This document shows positions 50,090 to 58,827 of a stretch of DNA of 64,000 nt, one piece after another. The notes under the pieces are model-generated. The model did not search any database, was not told the DNA's origin, and saw nothing but the letters and a program-made list of their open reading frames with translations. Origin of the DNA: Streptomyces sp. NBC_01244. Its GTDB lineage: Bacteria > Actinomycetota > Actinomycetes > Streptomycetales > Streptomycetaceae. Position 1 is the stretch's first letter; each line of letters starts with the position of its first letter. The DNA is taken from positions 8,866,001 through 8,930,000 of the forward strand of contig NZ_CP108488.1 of NCBI RefSeq assembly GCF_035987325.1, read 5' to 3'. The position numbers were made by a program, and so were the translations under genes.

Positions 50090-51424
50090 TCAGGCGTCGG
50101 CGGGGGCGGGCTGGAGGTGGGCCGGGTCCGCGGGGCGCTGGTGGTCGATCAGGGCCGAGGCCAGCAGGGCCGTCACCGCCGAGAGCACCAGCAGCGGCAT
50201 CAGGGTGGGCGCCTCCTTGCCCAGTAGGGCGGCGGCCAGGACCACGCCGGTCACCGGGAGCCGGGTACCGGCCACTCCGGCCGCGCAGATGCCGGCGGCC
50301 AGGGCGGGGCCCATGCCGAATCCGGGAAGGCCGCCGAAGGCGACGCCGATCGCCGCCCCGATCATGATGGACGGGAAGATGGGACCACCCCGGAGGCTGC
50401 CCAGGGCGATGCTCCAGCCGATCAGCTTGAAGACCGAGAGGGCGATCAGCGCGCCCACCGCCCAGGACGAGGGCTCGGCGGCCAGCATGCCGACGGTGTT
50501 CTGGCCGGACAGGGCCACCTCCTCGGGGGAGCGTCCGGTGATCAGCGCGTAGCCGGTGACGCAGAGGCCGACGGCCACCGCGCACAGGACGATCCGCTGC
50601 GCGGAGGTGCCCGTCCAGGCGTGCACGCGCAGGCCCCCGGACTTGCCCAGGGCGACCACGACGCCGATCAGGGCGGCCATCGGAATCCCCCACAGGAAGT
50701 CGCCCGCGTCGGGCAGGCCGACGGCGGGTTCCTGGGGGAGGGTGAGCGCGCCGATGCCCAGGCCCGTCCAGTGCCCGAAGCCGGTGAAGACCAGGGCTCC
50801 CACTCCGCTGGCGACCAGGGCGGGCAGGATCAGTACGAGGATGCGGGCGCCCCCGGCCACGAGGGCGGCTCCTTCCAGCACCATCACCACCGGGATCAGC
50901 GGACTGCCGAAGATGGTGCTGATGGCGGCGGTGGATCCGGCCATGCCCAGCACCGTGGCCAGCTCGGGCTCGGCGGCGCGCTTGGCCGCGCGGATGCTGA
51001 GCAGGGCGAGGCCGCTGCCCATCGCCATCAGGGGTGCCTCGGGTCCCAGCATCACGCCCAGGGGCAGGCAGGCCAGCGCGGCCAGGACCACGCTCAGGGT
51101 CTCGCGGGGCATGGTCGGCGGGCCGCCGAAGCCGTAGGCGGGGACGTGTCCGCCGGCGCCGGCCATCCGCGTGATGATCGGCGCGGCGAGCAGTCCGGCG
51201 AGGGTGAGCGTCGGCAGGCCCCACCACCACGGGGGGCGGGAGTAACCCAGCAGGTCGGGTGCGGTGTGCCAGACCCAGTGCTGGAGTTCGTGTTCGAGGC
51301 TGACGAAACCGAAGGCGAACAGCGAGACCGGGATGCCGATGAGCGCTGAGAGCACGAGCAGTCGCAGGGTCCCGGGGGCGAGGAGGAGCTGACGGAGCGA
51401 TGCGGGCTGTTGCGCCTGTGCCAT
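50090..51424 (-). CDS. ClC-family chloride channel/antiporter, divergent selectivity motifs
   Basis: 444 residues from ATG 51424 (frame open to 51505). About 10-12 membrane helices. The ClC core is recognisable by MLGPEAPLMAMGSGLA (position of GREGP), the helix with GSTAAISTIFGSPLIPVVMVLEG (position of GxxAGF), and RGGPIFPSIMIGAAIG (GxFxP). However, the first selectivity motif GSGIP reads AGGHVPAYG, and GREGP reads GPEAP, so ion selectivity and the external gating Glu region differ from classical exchangers. This resembles the actinobacterial ion-channel subgroup. Transports anions across the cytoplasmic membrane. Convergent with the small Cys protein. Confidence 0.88.
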   Translation of the reverse strand: MAQAQQPASLRQLLLAPGTLRLLVLSALIGIPVSLFAFGFVSLEHELQHWVWHTAPDLLGYSRPPWWWGLPTLTLAGLLAAPIITRMAGAGGHVPAYGFGGPPTMPRETLSVVLAALACLPLGVMLGPEAPLMAMGSGLALLSIRAAKRAAEPELATVLGMAGSTAAISTIFGSPLIPVVMVLEGAALVAGGARILVLILPALVASGVGALVFTGFGHWTGLGIGALTLPQEPAVGLPDAGDFLWGIPMAALIGVVVALGKSGGLRVHAWTGTSAQRIVLCAVAVGLCVTGYALITGRSPEEVALSGQNTVGMLAAEPSSWAVGALIALSVFKLIGWSIALGSLRGGPIFPSIMIGAAIGVAFGGLPGFGMGPALAAGICAAGVAGTRLPVTGVVLAAALLGKEAPTLMPLLVLSAVTALLASALIDHQRPADPAHLQPAPADA

Positions 51425-51550
51425 GAGTGCGGGGCCCTCCAGGAACGTCCGTGGTTCGTCCCAGGGTCGGTGCGCGGGGCGCGTCGCGCAGGGCGGGTGG
51501 GCCATACGGGTGAGGGATCACCTTCGGATCACCTTCCGCCCACGTGCTCA

Positions 51551-51615
51551 AAGATGCTCGCTGACCAGCCATTCCGAGCATCTTCCTTCAAATGGGGCCT
51601 CCGGGCCGCTATGTT
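51551..51615 (+). promoter_or_regulatory. Inverted repeat and candidate promoter for the GH31 gene
   Basis: A 9-bp perfect inverted repeat, AAGATGCTC (51551-51559) and GAGCATCTT (51576-51584), is followed at once by -35-like TTCAAA (51587-51592), a 17-bp spacer and -10-like TATGTT (51610-51615). The repeat sits where an activator or repressor would bind. The GH31 start is at 51672. Confidence 0.55.
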
Positions 51616-51671
51616 GCCCGGTGCATGCCAAAAGGTGTGTCGGCAGTCCGGACCGCACGAGGAGCCGCCCC

Positions 51672-54600
51672 ATGAGACTCATCAGCATCCGCAGAAGCCC
51701 ACGGCGGCGGCGCGCCCCGGCGGCCGCGCTGCTCGCCGCGGCCCTCGCCGTGGCCGGTCTGGCCACCGCCGGCCCCCTCTCCTCACCGGCCTCGGCGGGG
51801 GCCGCGGCGCCGGCCCCGGCCACCGCGGGCAACGCCACCGGCGTCACCCAGTCCGGGAGCACCTTCACGATCGCAACCTCCGGCGGGGCCAAGGCCCGGG
51901 TGGTCGTCGCCCGCGCCGACATCTTCCGGCTCTGGCTCTCACCCGACGGCACCTTCACCAGCGACCCGGCCGGCACCGACCTCGCCCCCACCACCGACTT
52001 CGGCCCCGTGAGCGCCGCCTGGACCGACGCGGGCACGTACTACAAGATCACCACCGGTTCCCTGTCCATCCGGGTCAACAAGACCCCGCTGCAGTTCTCC
52101 GTCTACCGGGCCGACAACTCCACCCTCGTCTGGCAGGAGACGCAGCCCACCTCCTGGACCGGCAGCCAGACCACCCAGTACCTCGCGCGCGGAACCGACG
52201 AGCAGTTCTACGGAACGGGCCTGCGCCTGGGCGAATGGGCGCTGCGCGGCAAGACCGTCCCGATCGCCGTCGACAACAAATGGCGCGAGAACAACAACGC
52301 CAGCCCCGCGCCCTTCTACGTGTCGACCAACAACTACGGCGTGATGCGCAACACCTGGGCCCCGGGCTCGTACGGTTTCAACGCCCCCACCACGCTGACC
52401 CATGACGAGAAGCGCTTCGACGCCTGGTACTTCACCGGCAATTCCCTCAAGACCGTCCTCGATGCCTACACCGACGTCAGCGGCAAACCCTTCATGGCCC
52501 CGGCGTGGGGCTTCGAACTCGGCAACGCCGACTGCTTCAACGCCTCCAACCCGGCCTACCAGGGCGATCACAACCGGCTCCGCCACCAGACCACCCCGGA
52601 CGTCGTCGGCTACGCCACGGACGCCCGCGCCGCCGACATGCCCTCGGGCTGGTTCCTGCCCAACGACGGCTACGGCTGCGGCTACACCGCGCCCCTGAAG
52701 TCCACGGTCGACGCCCTGAAGGCCAAGGGCTTCCAGACCGGACTGTGGACCTCGACGGGCCTCGGCAACATCAACGAGGAAGTGGGAGTCTCCGGTTCCC
52801 GGGGCGTGAAGACCGACGTCGCCTGGATCGGCGGCGGTTACAAGACGGCCTTCGCCGGGGTCCAGCAGGCCGTCGACGGCATCGAGAAGAACTCCGACGC
52901 CCGGCGCTACGTCTGGACCGTCGACGGCTGGGCCGGCACCCAGCGCAACGCCGTCGTCTGGACCGGTGACACCAACGGCACCTGGGACGACATGCGCTGG
53001 CACGTCCCCGCCATCACCGGTGCCGGCCTCTCCGGCCTCAACTACGCCACCGGCGACGTCGACGGCATCTTCGCCGGCAGCCCCAAGACCTACGCCCGCG
53101 ACCTCCAGTGGAAGGCCTTCACCCCGGCCTTCATGACCATGTCCGGCTGGGGCGCCACCGGTCCGACCGCCGGCTACCAGGACAAGCAGCCCTGGCGGTT
53201 CGCGGAGCCGTACCTCTCGATCAACCGCAAGTACCTCCAGCTGAAGATGCGGCTGATGCCGTACCTGTACACGATGAGCCGGACCGCGCACGAGACCGGC
53301 GTCCCGAGCACCCGCGCGATGGTCCTGGAGTACCCCGAGGACCCGGTGGCGCGCGGCAACCTGACCAGCGGCCAGTTCATGGCCGGTGACTCCTTCCTCG
53401 TCGCGCCCGTGGTCTCCGACACCTCCGTACGGGACGGCATCTACCTCCCGGCCGGCACGTGGACGGACTACTGGACGGGCAAGACCTACGCCGGACCGGG
53501 CTGGCTCAACGGCTACCAGGCGCCCCTCGACACCCTGCCCCTGTTCGTCAAGGGCGGCGCCATCGTCCCGATGTGGCCGCAGATGAACTACACGGGGGAG
53601 AAGCCCGTCTCCACCCTCACCTACGACATCCACCCGCGCGGCGCCACCTCCTTCAGCCTGTACGAGGACGACGGAATCACCCGCGCCCACCAGAGCGGAG
53701 CCTTCGCCCGCCAGCAGGTCGAGGTCACCGCCCCCGCCTCCGGCTCCGGCACGGTCAACGTGTCCGTCTCCGCCCCGGCCGGCAGCTACACCGGCAAACC
53801 GGCCTCGCGCGGCTACGAGTTCAGCCTCCACGTGGCCACCGCCCCCACTGCGCTCACCGTGGACGGCGCCGCCCTCACCCGGCTGACCGGCAAGGCCGCC
53901 TACGACGCGGCGGCGACGGGCTGGTTCTTCGACTCCGCCGACCGCGGCGGCATCCTGTGGATCAAGACGGGTACGAAGTCGGGCGCGTTCAGCGTCTCGG
54001 CAAGCGGCACCTCCGTCCCGGCCGCAGACCCCATCCCGGTCACCTCCAGCCCCGTCCCGCAGACCGCCTGGACCCTGGTCTCCGCCGACAGCCAGGAGAC
54101 CGGCGGCGAGAACGGCGCCGCCCGCAATGCCTTCGACGGGAACACCGGGACCATCTGGCACACCGCCTGGTCCGGTTCCGCCCCCGCGCCGCTCCCGCAC
54201 GAGATCCAGATCGACCTCGGCGCCCGCTACACCGCCGACGGTCTCGGCTACCTGCCCCGCCAGGACGGCGGGGTCAACGGCCGGATCGGCGGCTACGAGG
54301 TATACGTCTCGGACACCACCACCGACTGGGGCTCCCCGGTGGCCACCGGCACCTTCGCCGACACGGCGGCCGTCAAACAGGTCTCCCTCTCCGCGAAGGC
54401 GGGCCGCTACCTCCGGCTGAAGGCGCTGACCGAAGCGGGCGGCCGCGGCCCCTGGACCAGCGCCGCCGAGATCACCCTCACCGGCCGCCCGACCCCGCTG
54501 CCCGCGGCCGCCACCCTGGTCAACGGAGCCTCGACCACGTGCATCGACCTGCCGGGCAGCGCCACCACCCCCGGCACCCAGCCCACCCTCTACAGCTGCC

Positions 54601-54872
54601 ACGGCGGCCCCAACCAGCGCTGGACCCTGCAGGGAGACGGCCGGCTGACCGGCCTCGGCGGAGTCTGCCTGGACGCCGCCACCGCCAACGCCGTCGCGAT
54701 CCAGACCTGCAACGGCAGCTCGGGCCAGAGCTGGCAGACCGGCCCCGACGGCAGCCTGCGCAACTCCGGCCAGTGTCTGACCCCGGCCGGCTCCGCCACG
54801 GCCAACGGCACCAAACTCACCCGGGTCGCGTGCGCGACGACCGCGGCCCAGCGCTGGACCTTCACCCCGTGA
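51672..54872 (+). CDS. Secreted multidomain GH31 alpha-glucosidase-type enzyme with F5/8 and ricin-type carbohydrate-binding domains
   Basis: 1066 residues from ATG 51672, with AGGAG at 51659-51663. Signal peptide about 1-42 (RRSPRRRRAPAAALLAAALA then AxA sites). N-terminal GH31 beta domain about 50-240 (ARVVVARADIFRLWLSPDGT, FYGTGLRLGEWAL). TIM barrel about 260-600 with predicted nucleophile Asp382 (GVKTDVAWIGGGY) and acid/base Asp433 (VVWTGDTNGTWDDMRWHVP). C-terminal beta domains (FLVAPVV, DGIYLPAGTWTDYWTG, YEDDGITRAHQSG). F5/8-type C domain about 795-940. Ricin-B/CBM13 repeat about 945-1066 with QRW motifs (NQRWTLQGDGRL, QRWTFTP). It hydrolyses or transfers alpha-glucosyl groups on extracellular glucans; precise specificity is not readable. 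Confidence 0.93.
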   Translation: MRLISIRRSPRRRRAPAAALLAAALAVAGLATAGPLSSPASAGAAAPAPATAGNATGVTQSGSTFTIATSGGAKARVVVARADIFRLWLSPDGTFTSDPAGTDLAPTTDFGPVSAAWTDAGTYYKITTGSLSIRVNKTPLQFSVYRADNSTLVWQETQPTSWTGSQTTQYLARGTDEQFYGTGLRLGEWALRGKTVPIAVDNKWRENNNASPAPFYVSTNNYGVMRNTWAPGSYGFNAPTTLTHDEKRFDAWYFTGNSLKTVLDAYTDVSGKPFMAPAWGFELGNADCFNASNPAYQGDHNRLRHQTTPDVVGYATDARAADMPSGWFLPNDGYGCGYTAPLKSTVDALKAKGFQTGLWTSTGLGNINEEVGVSGSRGVKTDVAWIGGGYKTAFAGVQQAVDGIEKNSDARRYVWTVDGWAGTQRNAVVWTGDTNGTWDDMRWHVPAITGAGLSGLNYATGDVDGIFAGSPKTYARDLQWKAFTPAFMTMSGWGATGPTAGYQDKQPWRFAEPYLSINRKYLQLKMRLMPYLYTMSRTAHETGVPSTRAMVLEYPEDPVARGNLTSGQFMAGDSFLVAPVVSDTSVRDGIYLPAGTWTDYWTGKTYAGPGWLNGYQAPLDTLPLFVKGGAIVPMWPQMNYTGEKPVSTLTYDIHPRGATSFSLYEDDGITRAHQSGAFARQQVEVTAPASGSGTVNVSVSAPAGSYTGKPASRGYEFSLHVATAPTALTVDGAALTRLTGKAAYDAAATGWFFDSADRGGILWIKTGTKSGAFSVSASGTSVPAADPIPVTSSPVPQTAWTLVSADSQETGGENGAARNAFDGNTGTIWHTAWSGSAPAPLPHEIQIDLGARYTADGLGYLPRQDGGVNGRIGGYEVYVSDTTTDWGSPVATGTFADTAAVKQVSLSAKAGRYLRLKALTEAGGRGPWTSAAEITLTGRPTPLPAAATLVNGASTTCIDLPGSATTPGTQPTLYSCHGGPNQRWTLQGDGRLTGLGGVCLDAATANAVAIQTCNGSSGQSWQTGPDGSLRNSGQCLTPAGSATANGTKLTRVACATTAAQRWTFTP

Positions 54873-55048
54873 CCCCGCGGGCGCGCCCCCGTGACGTGCC
54901 CGGCATCCCGATGAGAGCCGCCTGACACCCCCCACCGAGCCCGGCCCGGCACCCAGCCGGGCCGGGCTCAGGCGTGCCGGGGCGCGGCCGTTACCGTGGG
55001 GGCCGCGATCCTCGTACCTCGTACCTCGTACCTTTCAGGAAGGTGCTC

Positions 55049-55960
55049 ATGCCCGCCGGGAAAATGCACGCCGACGAACCCGACATCGACACCGCCCTCG
55101 TGCGCAGGCTGATCGCCGGGCAGTTCCCCCGGTGGGCGGAGCTTCCGGTCGAGCGGGTCGACTCCGCCGGAACGTCCAACGCCATGTACCGGCTGGGCGG
55201 GGACCTGGTCGTACGGCTGCCGCGCACGCCCGGCGCGGCCGGCGACGTGGGCATGGAGCACGTCTGGCTGCCGCGGCTCGCCCCGGACCTGCCGGCCGCC
55301 ATCCCCGCCCCCATCGGCATGGGGCGGCCCGCCGAGGGCTATCCCTGGTCCTGGTCCGTCTTCGGCTGGGTCCCGGGCGAGAACCCCGTGCCCGGCCGGA
55401 TCGCGGAGCCGGACCTCCTGGCCGAGGAGCTGGCGGAGTTCATCTCCGCACTGCACCGGGCCGATCCGGCGGACGCTCCCGCCTCCTACCGCGGCGAGAC
55501 CCTGGCGGACCGGGACGCCGCGACCCGCGCCGCGATCGCGGAACTGGGCGCGAGCGCCGACGCCGACGTCCCGACCGGGGCGGTGACCGCCCTGTGGGAG
55601 GAGGCCCTGCGGGCCGGGCCCTGGTCCGGGCCGCCGGTCTGGATCCACGCCGACCTGCAACCGGGGAACCTGCTCCTCGCGGACGGAAAGCTCGCCGCCG
55701 TCATCGACTTCGGCTGCGCCGGCCTCGGCGAACCCGCCGTCGACCTGATCCCGGCCTGGTACGTCCTGCCGGCCGCGGCCCGACCCGCCTTCCGCGCCGC
55801 CCTGGACGCCGACGACGCGATGTGGACGCGTGCCCGCGGCTGGGCCCTGTCGATCGCCCTCATGGAACTGAACTACTACAAGGAGACGAATCCGGTCATG
55901 GCGGCCATCGCCCGCCACGTCATCGGCGAACTCCTCGCGGCGGTCCCGGGGCCCGAATGA
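55049..55960 (+). CDS. Aminoglycoside phosphotransferase-family kinase (APH)
   Basis: 303 residues from ATG 55049, with AGGAAGG upstream. Protein-kinase-like fold: nucleotide loop region DSAGTSNAMYRLGGDLVVRLPR (Lys position replaced by Arg), hinge WSVFGWVPGENP, catalytic loop WIHADLQPGNLLL (Asp and Asn of HxDxxxxN) and metal-binding AVIDFGCAGLGEPAVDL. These enzymes phosphorylate antibiotics or cellular alcohols such as choline or macrolides. The APH family includes many non-resistance kinases, so the substrate should not be assumed. A 7-bp repeat (CCTCGTA x3, 55010-55030) lies just upstream. Confidence 0.92.
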   Translation: MPAGKMHADEPDIDTALVRRLIAGQFPRWAELPVERVDSAGTSNAMYRLGGDLVVRLPRTPGAAGDVGMEHVWLPRLAPDLPAAIPAPIGMGRPAEGYPWSWSVFGWVPGENPVPGRIAEPDLLAEELAEFISALHRADPADAPASYRGETLADRDAATRAAIAELGASADADVPTGAVTALWEEALRAGPWSGPPVWIHADLQPGNLLLADGKLAAVIDFGCAGLGEPAVDLIPAWYVLPAAARPAFRAALDADDAMWTRARGWALSIALMELNYYKETNPVMAAIARHVIGELLAAVPGPE

Positions 55961-56059
55961 CCGGAACGCGCACGGGACCGGGCGGGAATGACGGGAACGC
56001 GCACGATCCGACCGGACGGTCGGCCGGGGTATGGCTCGTTGTCAGTGCCGGTTGCGAGC

Positions 56060-56473
56060 ATGGGCGGCATGACGCCTTTCCTTCTGACCGACATCGACCG
56101 CGCCGTCCGCAGCAGTTGGAGCGCGATGACGTGCACGCCCGAGTACCGCGACCGATGGACCAGGGAGAACCCGGCCCGCGACCAGTGCGGTGTGACCGCC
56201 ATGGTCCTCAATGACTTGCTGGGCGGCGAGCTGATCCGCGGCGAGGTCCTCGTCGACGGCGAGCGCGTGGACTACCACTGGTGGAACCGTCTGGGCCTCG
56301 GCATAGAGATCGACCTCACCCGCGAGCAGTTCGGCCCGGAGGAGAAGATCACCGAAGGCATCGTCATGCCCCGTCCCCCGGAGAGCGAATGGCGCCGGCT
56401 GCGGACGGAGTACGAGCTCCTGCGCGACGAGGTGATGGCCAAGCTCACCGGTGCCCCGAAAGAGACGGCCTAG
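56060..56473 (+). CDS. YunG-like small protein
   Basis: 137 residues from ATG 56060 (ATG 56069 equally possible; no strong SD). Key pattern: DQCGVTAMVLNDLLGGELIRGEV, then VDYHWWNRLGLGIEIDLTREQF, with a conserved-looking Cys, His and Trp-Asn; this spacing resembles the YunG group, thought to have a papain-like or transglutaminase-like arrangement. The function is unknown. It follows the APH gene by 99 bp on the same strand and is followed by a hairpin terminator. Confidence 0.72.
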   Translation: MGGMTPFLLTDIDRAVRSSWSAMTCTPEYRDRWTRENPARDQCGVTAMVLNDLLGGELIRGEVLVDGERVDYHWWNRLGLGIEIDLTREQFGPEEKITEGIVMPRPPESEWRRLRTEYELLRDEVMAKLTGAPKETA

Positions 56474-56488
56474 CTCCAGCGGGTCGGC

Positions 56489-56522
56489 ACCCGGTCCCAC
56501 CCTCGCGATGGCGGGACCGGGT
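56489..56522 (+). terminator. Hairpin after the YunG-like gene
   Basis: Perfect 10-bp arms ACCCGGTCCC (56489-56498) and GGGACCGGGT (56513-56522) with a 14-nt loop, 16 bp after the stop; no T-run. Confidence 0.55.
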
Positions 56523-56589
56523 TGCCGCCCTGGGCCGTGAACTGATCGTCGGACAGCCGGACATCCAAGTCAATCCTCCGGATTTCTCG

Positions 56590-56617
56590 CAACCCCCAAG
56601 GGATAGCTTGGGGGTTG
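56590..56617. promoter_or_regulatory. Perfect 11-bp inverted repeat running into the LysR start codon
   Basis: CAACCCCCAAG (56590-56600) and CTTGGGGGTTG (56607-56617) with a 6-nt spacer; the last base of the right arm is the G of GTG 56617. As DNA it is a candidate autoregulatory LysR operator; as RNA it would hide the ribosome-binding region. No other SD is visible for the gene. Confidence 0.75.
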
Positions 56618-57546
56618 TGACCCTCGATGATCTCCGCGTCTTCGTCGCCGTCTGCCGGGCCGGCAGCCTCAGTGCCGTCGCCCGCGACCTCGGCCGCACG
56701 CAGTCCGCCGTCAGCCAGCACATCCGCCGGCTGGAGAAGGAAACCGGCACCGCGCTCCTGGAGCGCCACCCGCGCGGGGTCTCGCCCACCTGGGCCGGCC
56801 TGATCCTCCGGGCGGCCGCCGCCGACGTCATCGCCGGGCTCGACGGAGCCCTGCGCCGGCTCGACGACCTCGTACGGGGCGACGGCGGCTCGGTCCGAGT
56901 CACCACCGGGGCCACCACCGTGCGCCACTTCATGGCGGAGGCGATCGTCGCCTTCCGGCGCGGCCACCCCCGGGTCAGCCTGGAGTTCCAGACCGAGAAC
57001 TCCAGCCGGAGCTGTTTCGAAGCCCTCTCCGCCGAGGACCTCGACCTCGCGTGGATCACCATCGGCGCCCCCGTGCGGGGCATCGAGCAGCGCCCCGTCA
57101 TGCGGCTGCCCTGGGTCCTGGCGGTCGGCGCCGACGACCCCCTCGCCGCCCGCTCCCGCCTGGAGCCGGCCGACCTCGGCGCCATCCGTCACATCCGGCT
57201 GCCGGAGAACTCCGCCTCCCGCGCCCAGCTCGACGCCGCCCTCGCCGAAGCCGGCGTCCGGATCAGCTCCGACACCAGCGCCGCCGACTGGGACACCGCC
57301 CTCCTCCTCGCCGAACTGGGCCTCGGCCACGCCGTCGTACCGGCGCTGCCCGGCTGGCAGGTACCCGGATCAACCGGACCGCTGCGCCTGGTCCCGGTCC
57401 CCGCCCTGCCGCCGCTCGCCGTCGGCTGGGCCGTCCGGCGCTGGTCCGCCCTCTCCCCGCTCGCCCGCGCCTTCGCCGACGAGGTGGCCCGCAGCTGCAC
57501 GGCCCGCGCGACCGCCCCCGGCCGGCCGGGACCCGGTCAGCCGTGA
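56617..57546 (+). CDS. LysR-family transcriptional regulator
   Basis: 309 residues from GTG 56617, fixed by the family start MTLDDLRVFVAVCRAGSLSA. Winged HTH at about 1-60 (SAVARDLGRTQSAVSQHIRRLEKETGTALLERHPRGV). The co-inducer domain (about 88-295) is periplasmic-binding-protein-like: SVRVTTGATTVRHFMAEAIVAFRRGHPRV and LGHAVVPALPGW. Target genes are not evident: the convergent MFS gene has its own TetR partner. The 3' end overlaps the MFS gene antisense by 177 bp. The start lies inside a perfect inverted repeat. Confidence 0.92.
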   Translation: MTLDDLRVFVAVCRAGSLSAVARDLGRTQSAVSQHIRRLEKETGTALLERHPRGVSPTWAGLILRAAAADVIAGLDGALRRLDDLVRGDGGSVRVTTGATTVRHFMAEAIVAFRRGHPRVSLEFQTENSSRSCFEALSAEDLDLAWITIGAPVRGIEQRPVMRLPWVLAVGADDPLAARSRLEPADLGAIRHIRLPENSASRAQLDAALAEAGVRISSDTSAADWDTALLLAELGLGHAVVPALPGWQVPGSTGPLRLVPVPALPPLAVGWAVRRWSALSPLARAFADEVARSCTARATAPGRPGPGQP

Positions 57547-58827
57547 CGACGGCAGTCGTGACGACGGCAGCCGTGACGCGGGCAGCAGTCCTACGGCGGC
57601 CAGTGCGGCCAGCGCCGCGACCGAAGCCCCGGTCCCCGCGGCCACCGCGATGCCGAGGGCGGGTCCGACGTTCATCGCCGTCTGCTTGAGCCCGCCCACC
57701 ACCCCCGCGTGCCCGGCCGGGGCGTCCCCGACCACCGTCCCGGTGGCCGTCACCATCACCGCGGCGAAGCCCGCGCCGAGCACCCCGAACCCCCAGCCCG
57801 GCCCCAGTCCCGTGATCCCGAGCGCCACCAGCCCGGTCCCCGCCATCGCCGTCCCGCGGGCTCCGAACCGGCGCAGCAGGGCCCCCGCCACCGGTGCGCC
57901 GACGACCATGGCGGCCGTCATCGGCAGCACGCGCAGCCCGGTCGCGAGCGGATCGAGCCCCGCCGCGTCCTGGAGCGCGAAGCTGGCCCCGAACAGCGCC
58001 CCGAACAGTGCGGCGGAGATCACGGCCAGCAGTGCGACGGACGCCGTCACCGGTACGGAGCGGGCCACCGGGCGCGGCACCAGGGGCTGGGCGGAGCGGC
58101 GCTCGGACCGTACGAGCAGGGCCGCCAGCGCGGCCGCCGCGGCGAACCCGGCCAGGGTCCGGGGCCCCGACCAGCCGTGTTCCGGTACGCCGGCCAGCGC
58201 GTGGACCAGCACCGCGAGGGCCGCCGCGAGGAGGGCCGCACCGCCGGGCCGGATCCGGCCGGGCTCGGTGGGCGGGGGCGCGGGGACCCGTACGAACAGG
58301 GCCGCCGCCGCGATCGCGAGGGCGGCGGGGACGTTCGCCACGAACACCGCGCGCCAGCCGAAGCGTTCGACCAGCACACCCCCGAGCAGCGGCCCGGCCG
58401 CCGCGGCCAGCCCGATCGCCGTGGTCCGCACCGCGACCGGCCCGCCGATCCGCCCGGGCGGGTACGCGAGCCGCAGCAGGGCGAGCGTCGCCGGCTGGAG
58501 CAGTGCCCCGAACAGCCCCTGGGCCGCGCGCAGGGCGATCACCCAGCCGGCCCCGGGAGCGAGCGCGATGCCCGCCGAGGCCGCCGCGAAGCCGAGTACG
58601 CCGGTGAACAGCAGCCGGGTGTGCCCGTACCGGTCACCCAGCCGCCCGGCGAGGACCAGGAAGGCGGCCACGCTCAGCAGGTACGCGCCGCTCGTCCACT
58701 GCACCTCGGCCAGACTCGCGCCGAGGTCCCGCCGCAGGCTGGGCTGCGCCATGAGCAGGACCGTCCCGTCGAGGGCGACGAGCATCGCGCCGGCCGCGCT
58801 GACGCAGAGCGCGAGCCGGGGTCTCAC
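57370..58827 (-). CDS. MFS drug:H+ antiporter (DHA2-like) with an extended C-terminal tail
   Basis: 485 residues from GTG 58827, which overlaps the TetR stop by 4 nt. About 12-14 membrane helices. MFS motif A LAGRLGDRYGHTRLL, motif B-like RAAQGLFGALLQPATLALL, motif C-like GPLLGGVLVERFGWRAVF, and DGTVLLMAQPSLRRDLGAS at helix 1 (DHA2 motif D1). It exports drugs or metabolites by proton antiport. After the last helix (VAALAALAAVGLL) comes a tail of about 80 residues, first LPSSR repeats, then Gly/Arg/Glu-rich. It lies antisense to the end of the LysR gene, so it may reflect loss of an earlier stop codon. Confidence 0.9.
   Translation of the reverse strand: MRPRLALCVSAAGAMLVALDGTVLLMAQPSLRRDLGASLAEVQWTSGAYLLSVAAFLVLAGRLGDRYGHTRLLFTGVLGFAAASAGIALAPGAGWVIALRAAQGLFGALLQPATLALLRLAYPPGRIGGPVAVRTTAIGLAAAAGPLLGGVLVERFGWRAVFVANVPAALAIAAAALFVRVPAPPPTEPGRIRPGGAALLAAALAVLVHALAGVPEHGWSGPRTLAGFAAAAALAALLVRSERRSAQPLVPRPVARSVPVTASVALLAVISAALFGALFGASFALQDAAGLDPLATGLRVLPMTAAMVVGAPVAGALLRRFGARGTAMAGTGLVALGITGLGPGWGFGVLGAGFAAVMVTATGTVVGDAPAGHAGVVGGLKQTAMNVGPALGIAVAAGTGASVAALAALAAVGLLPASRLPSSRLPSSRLTGSRPAGGGRAGRAAAGHLVGEGAGERGEGGPAPDGPADGERRQGGDRDQAQRSG
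57542..57586. repeat. Three tandem 15-bp repeats in the MFS/LysR 3' overlap
   Basis: Units at 57542, 57557 and 57572 (CGTGACGACGGCAGT, CGTGACGACGGCAGC, CGTGACGCGGGCAGC). On the minus strand they encode LPSSR/LPASR pentapeptides at the end of the MFS protein. Confidence 0.9.

Noticed and set aside
55010..55030. CCTCGTA x3 before the APH gene
   Set aside because: Short 7-bp repeat with no symmetry; reported only in passing as possible slippage.
55049..55960. Calling the APH-family gene an antibiotic-resistance gene
   Set aside because: The family fold is clear, but substrate cannot be read and many members have housekeeping substrates.
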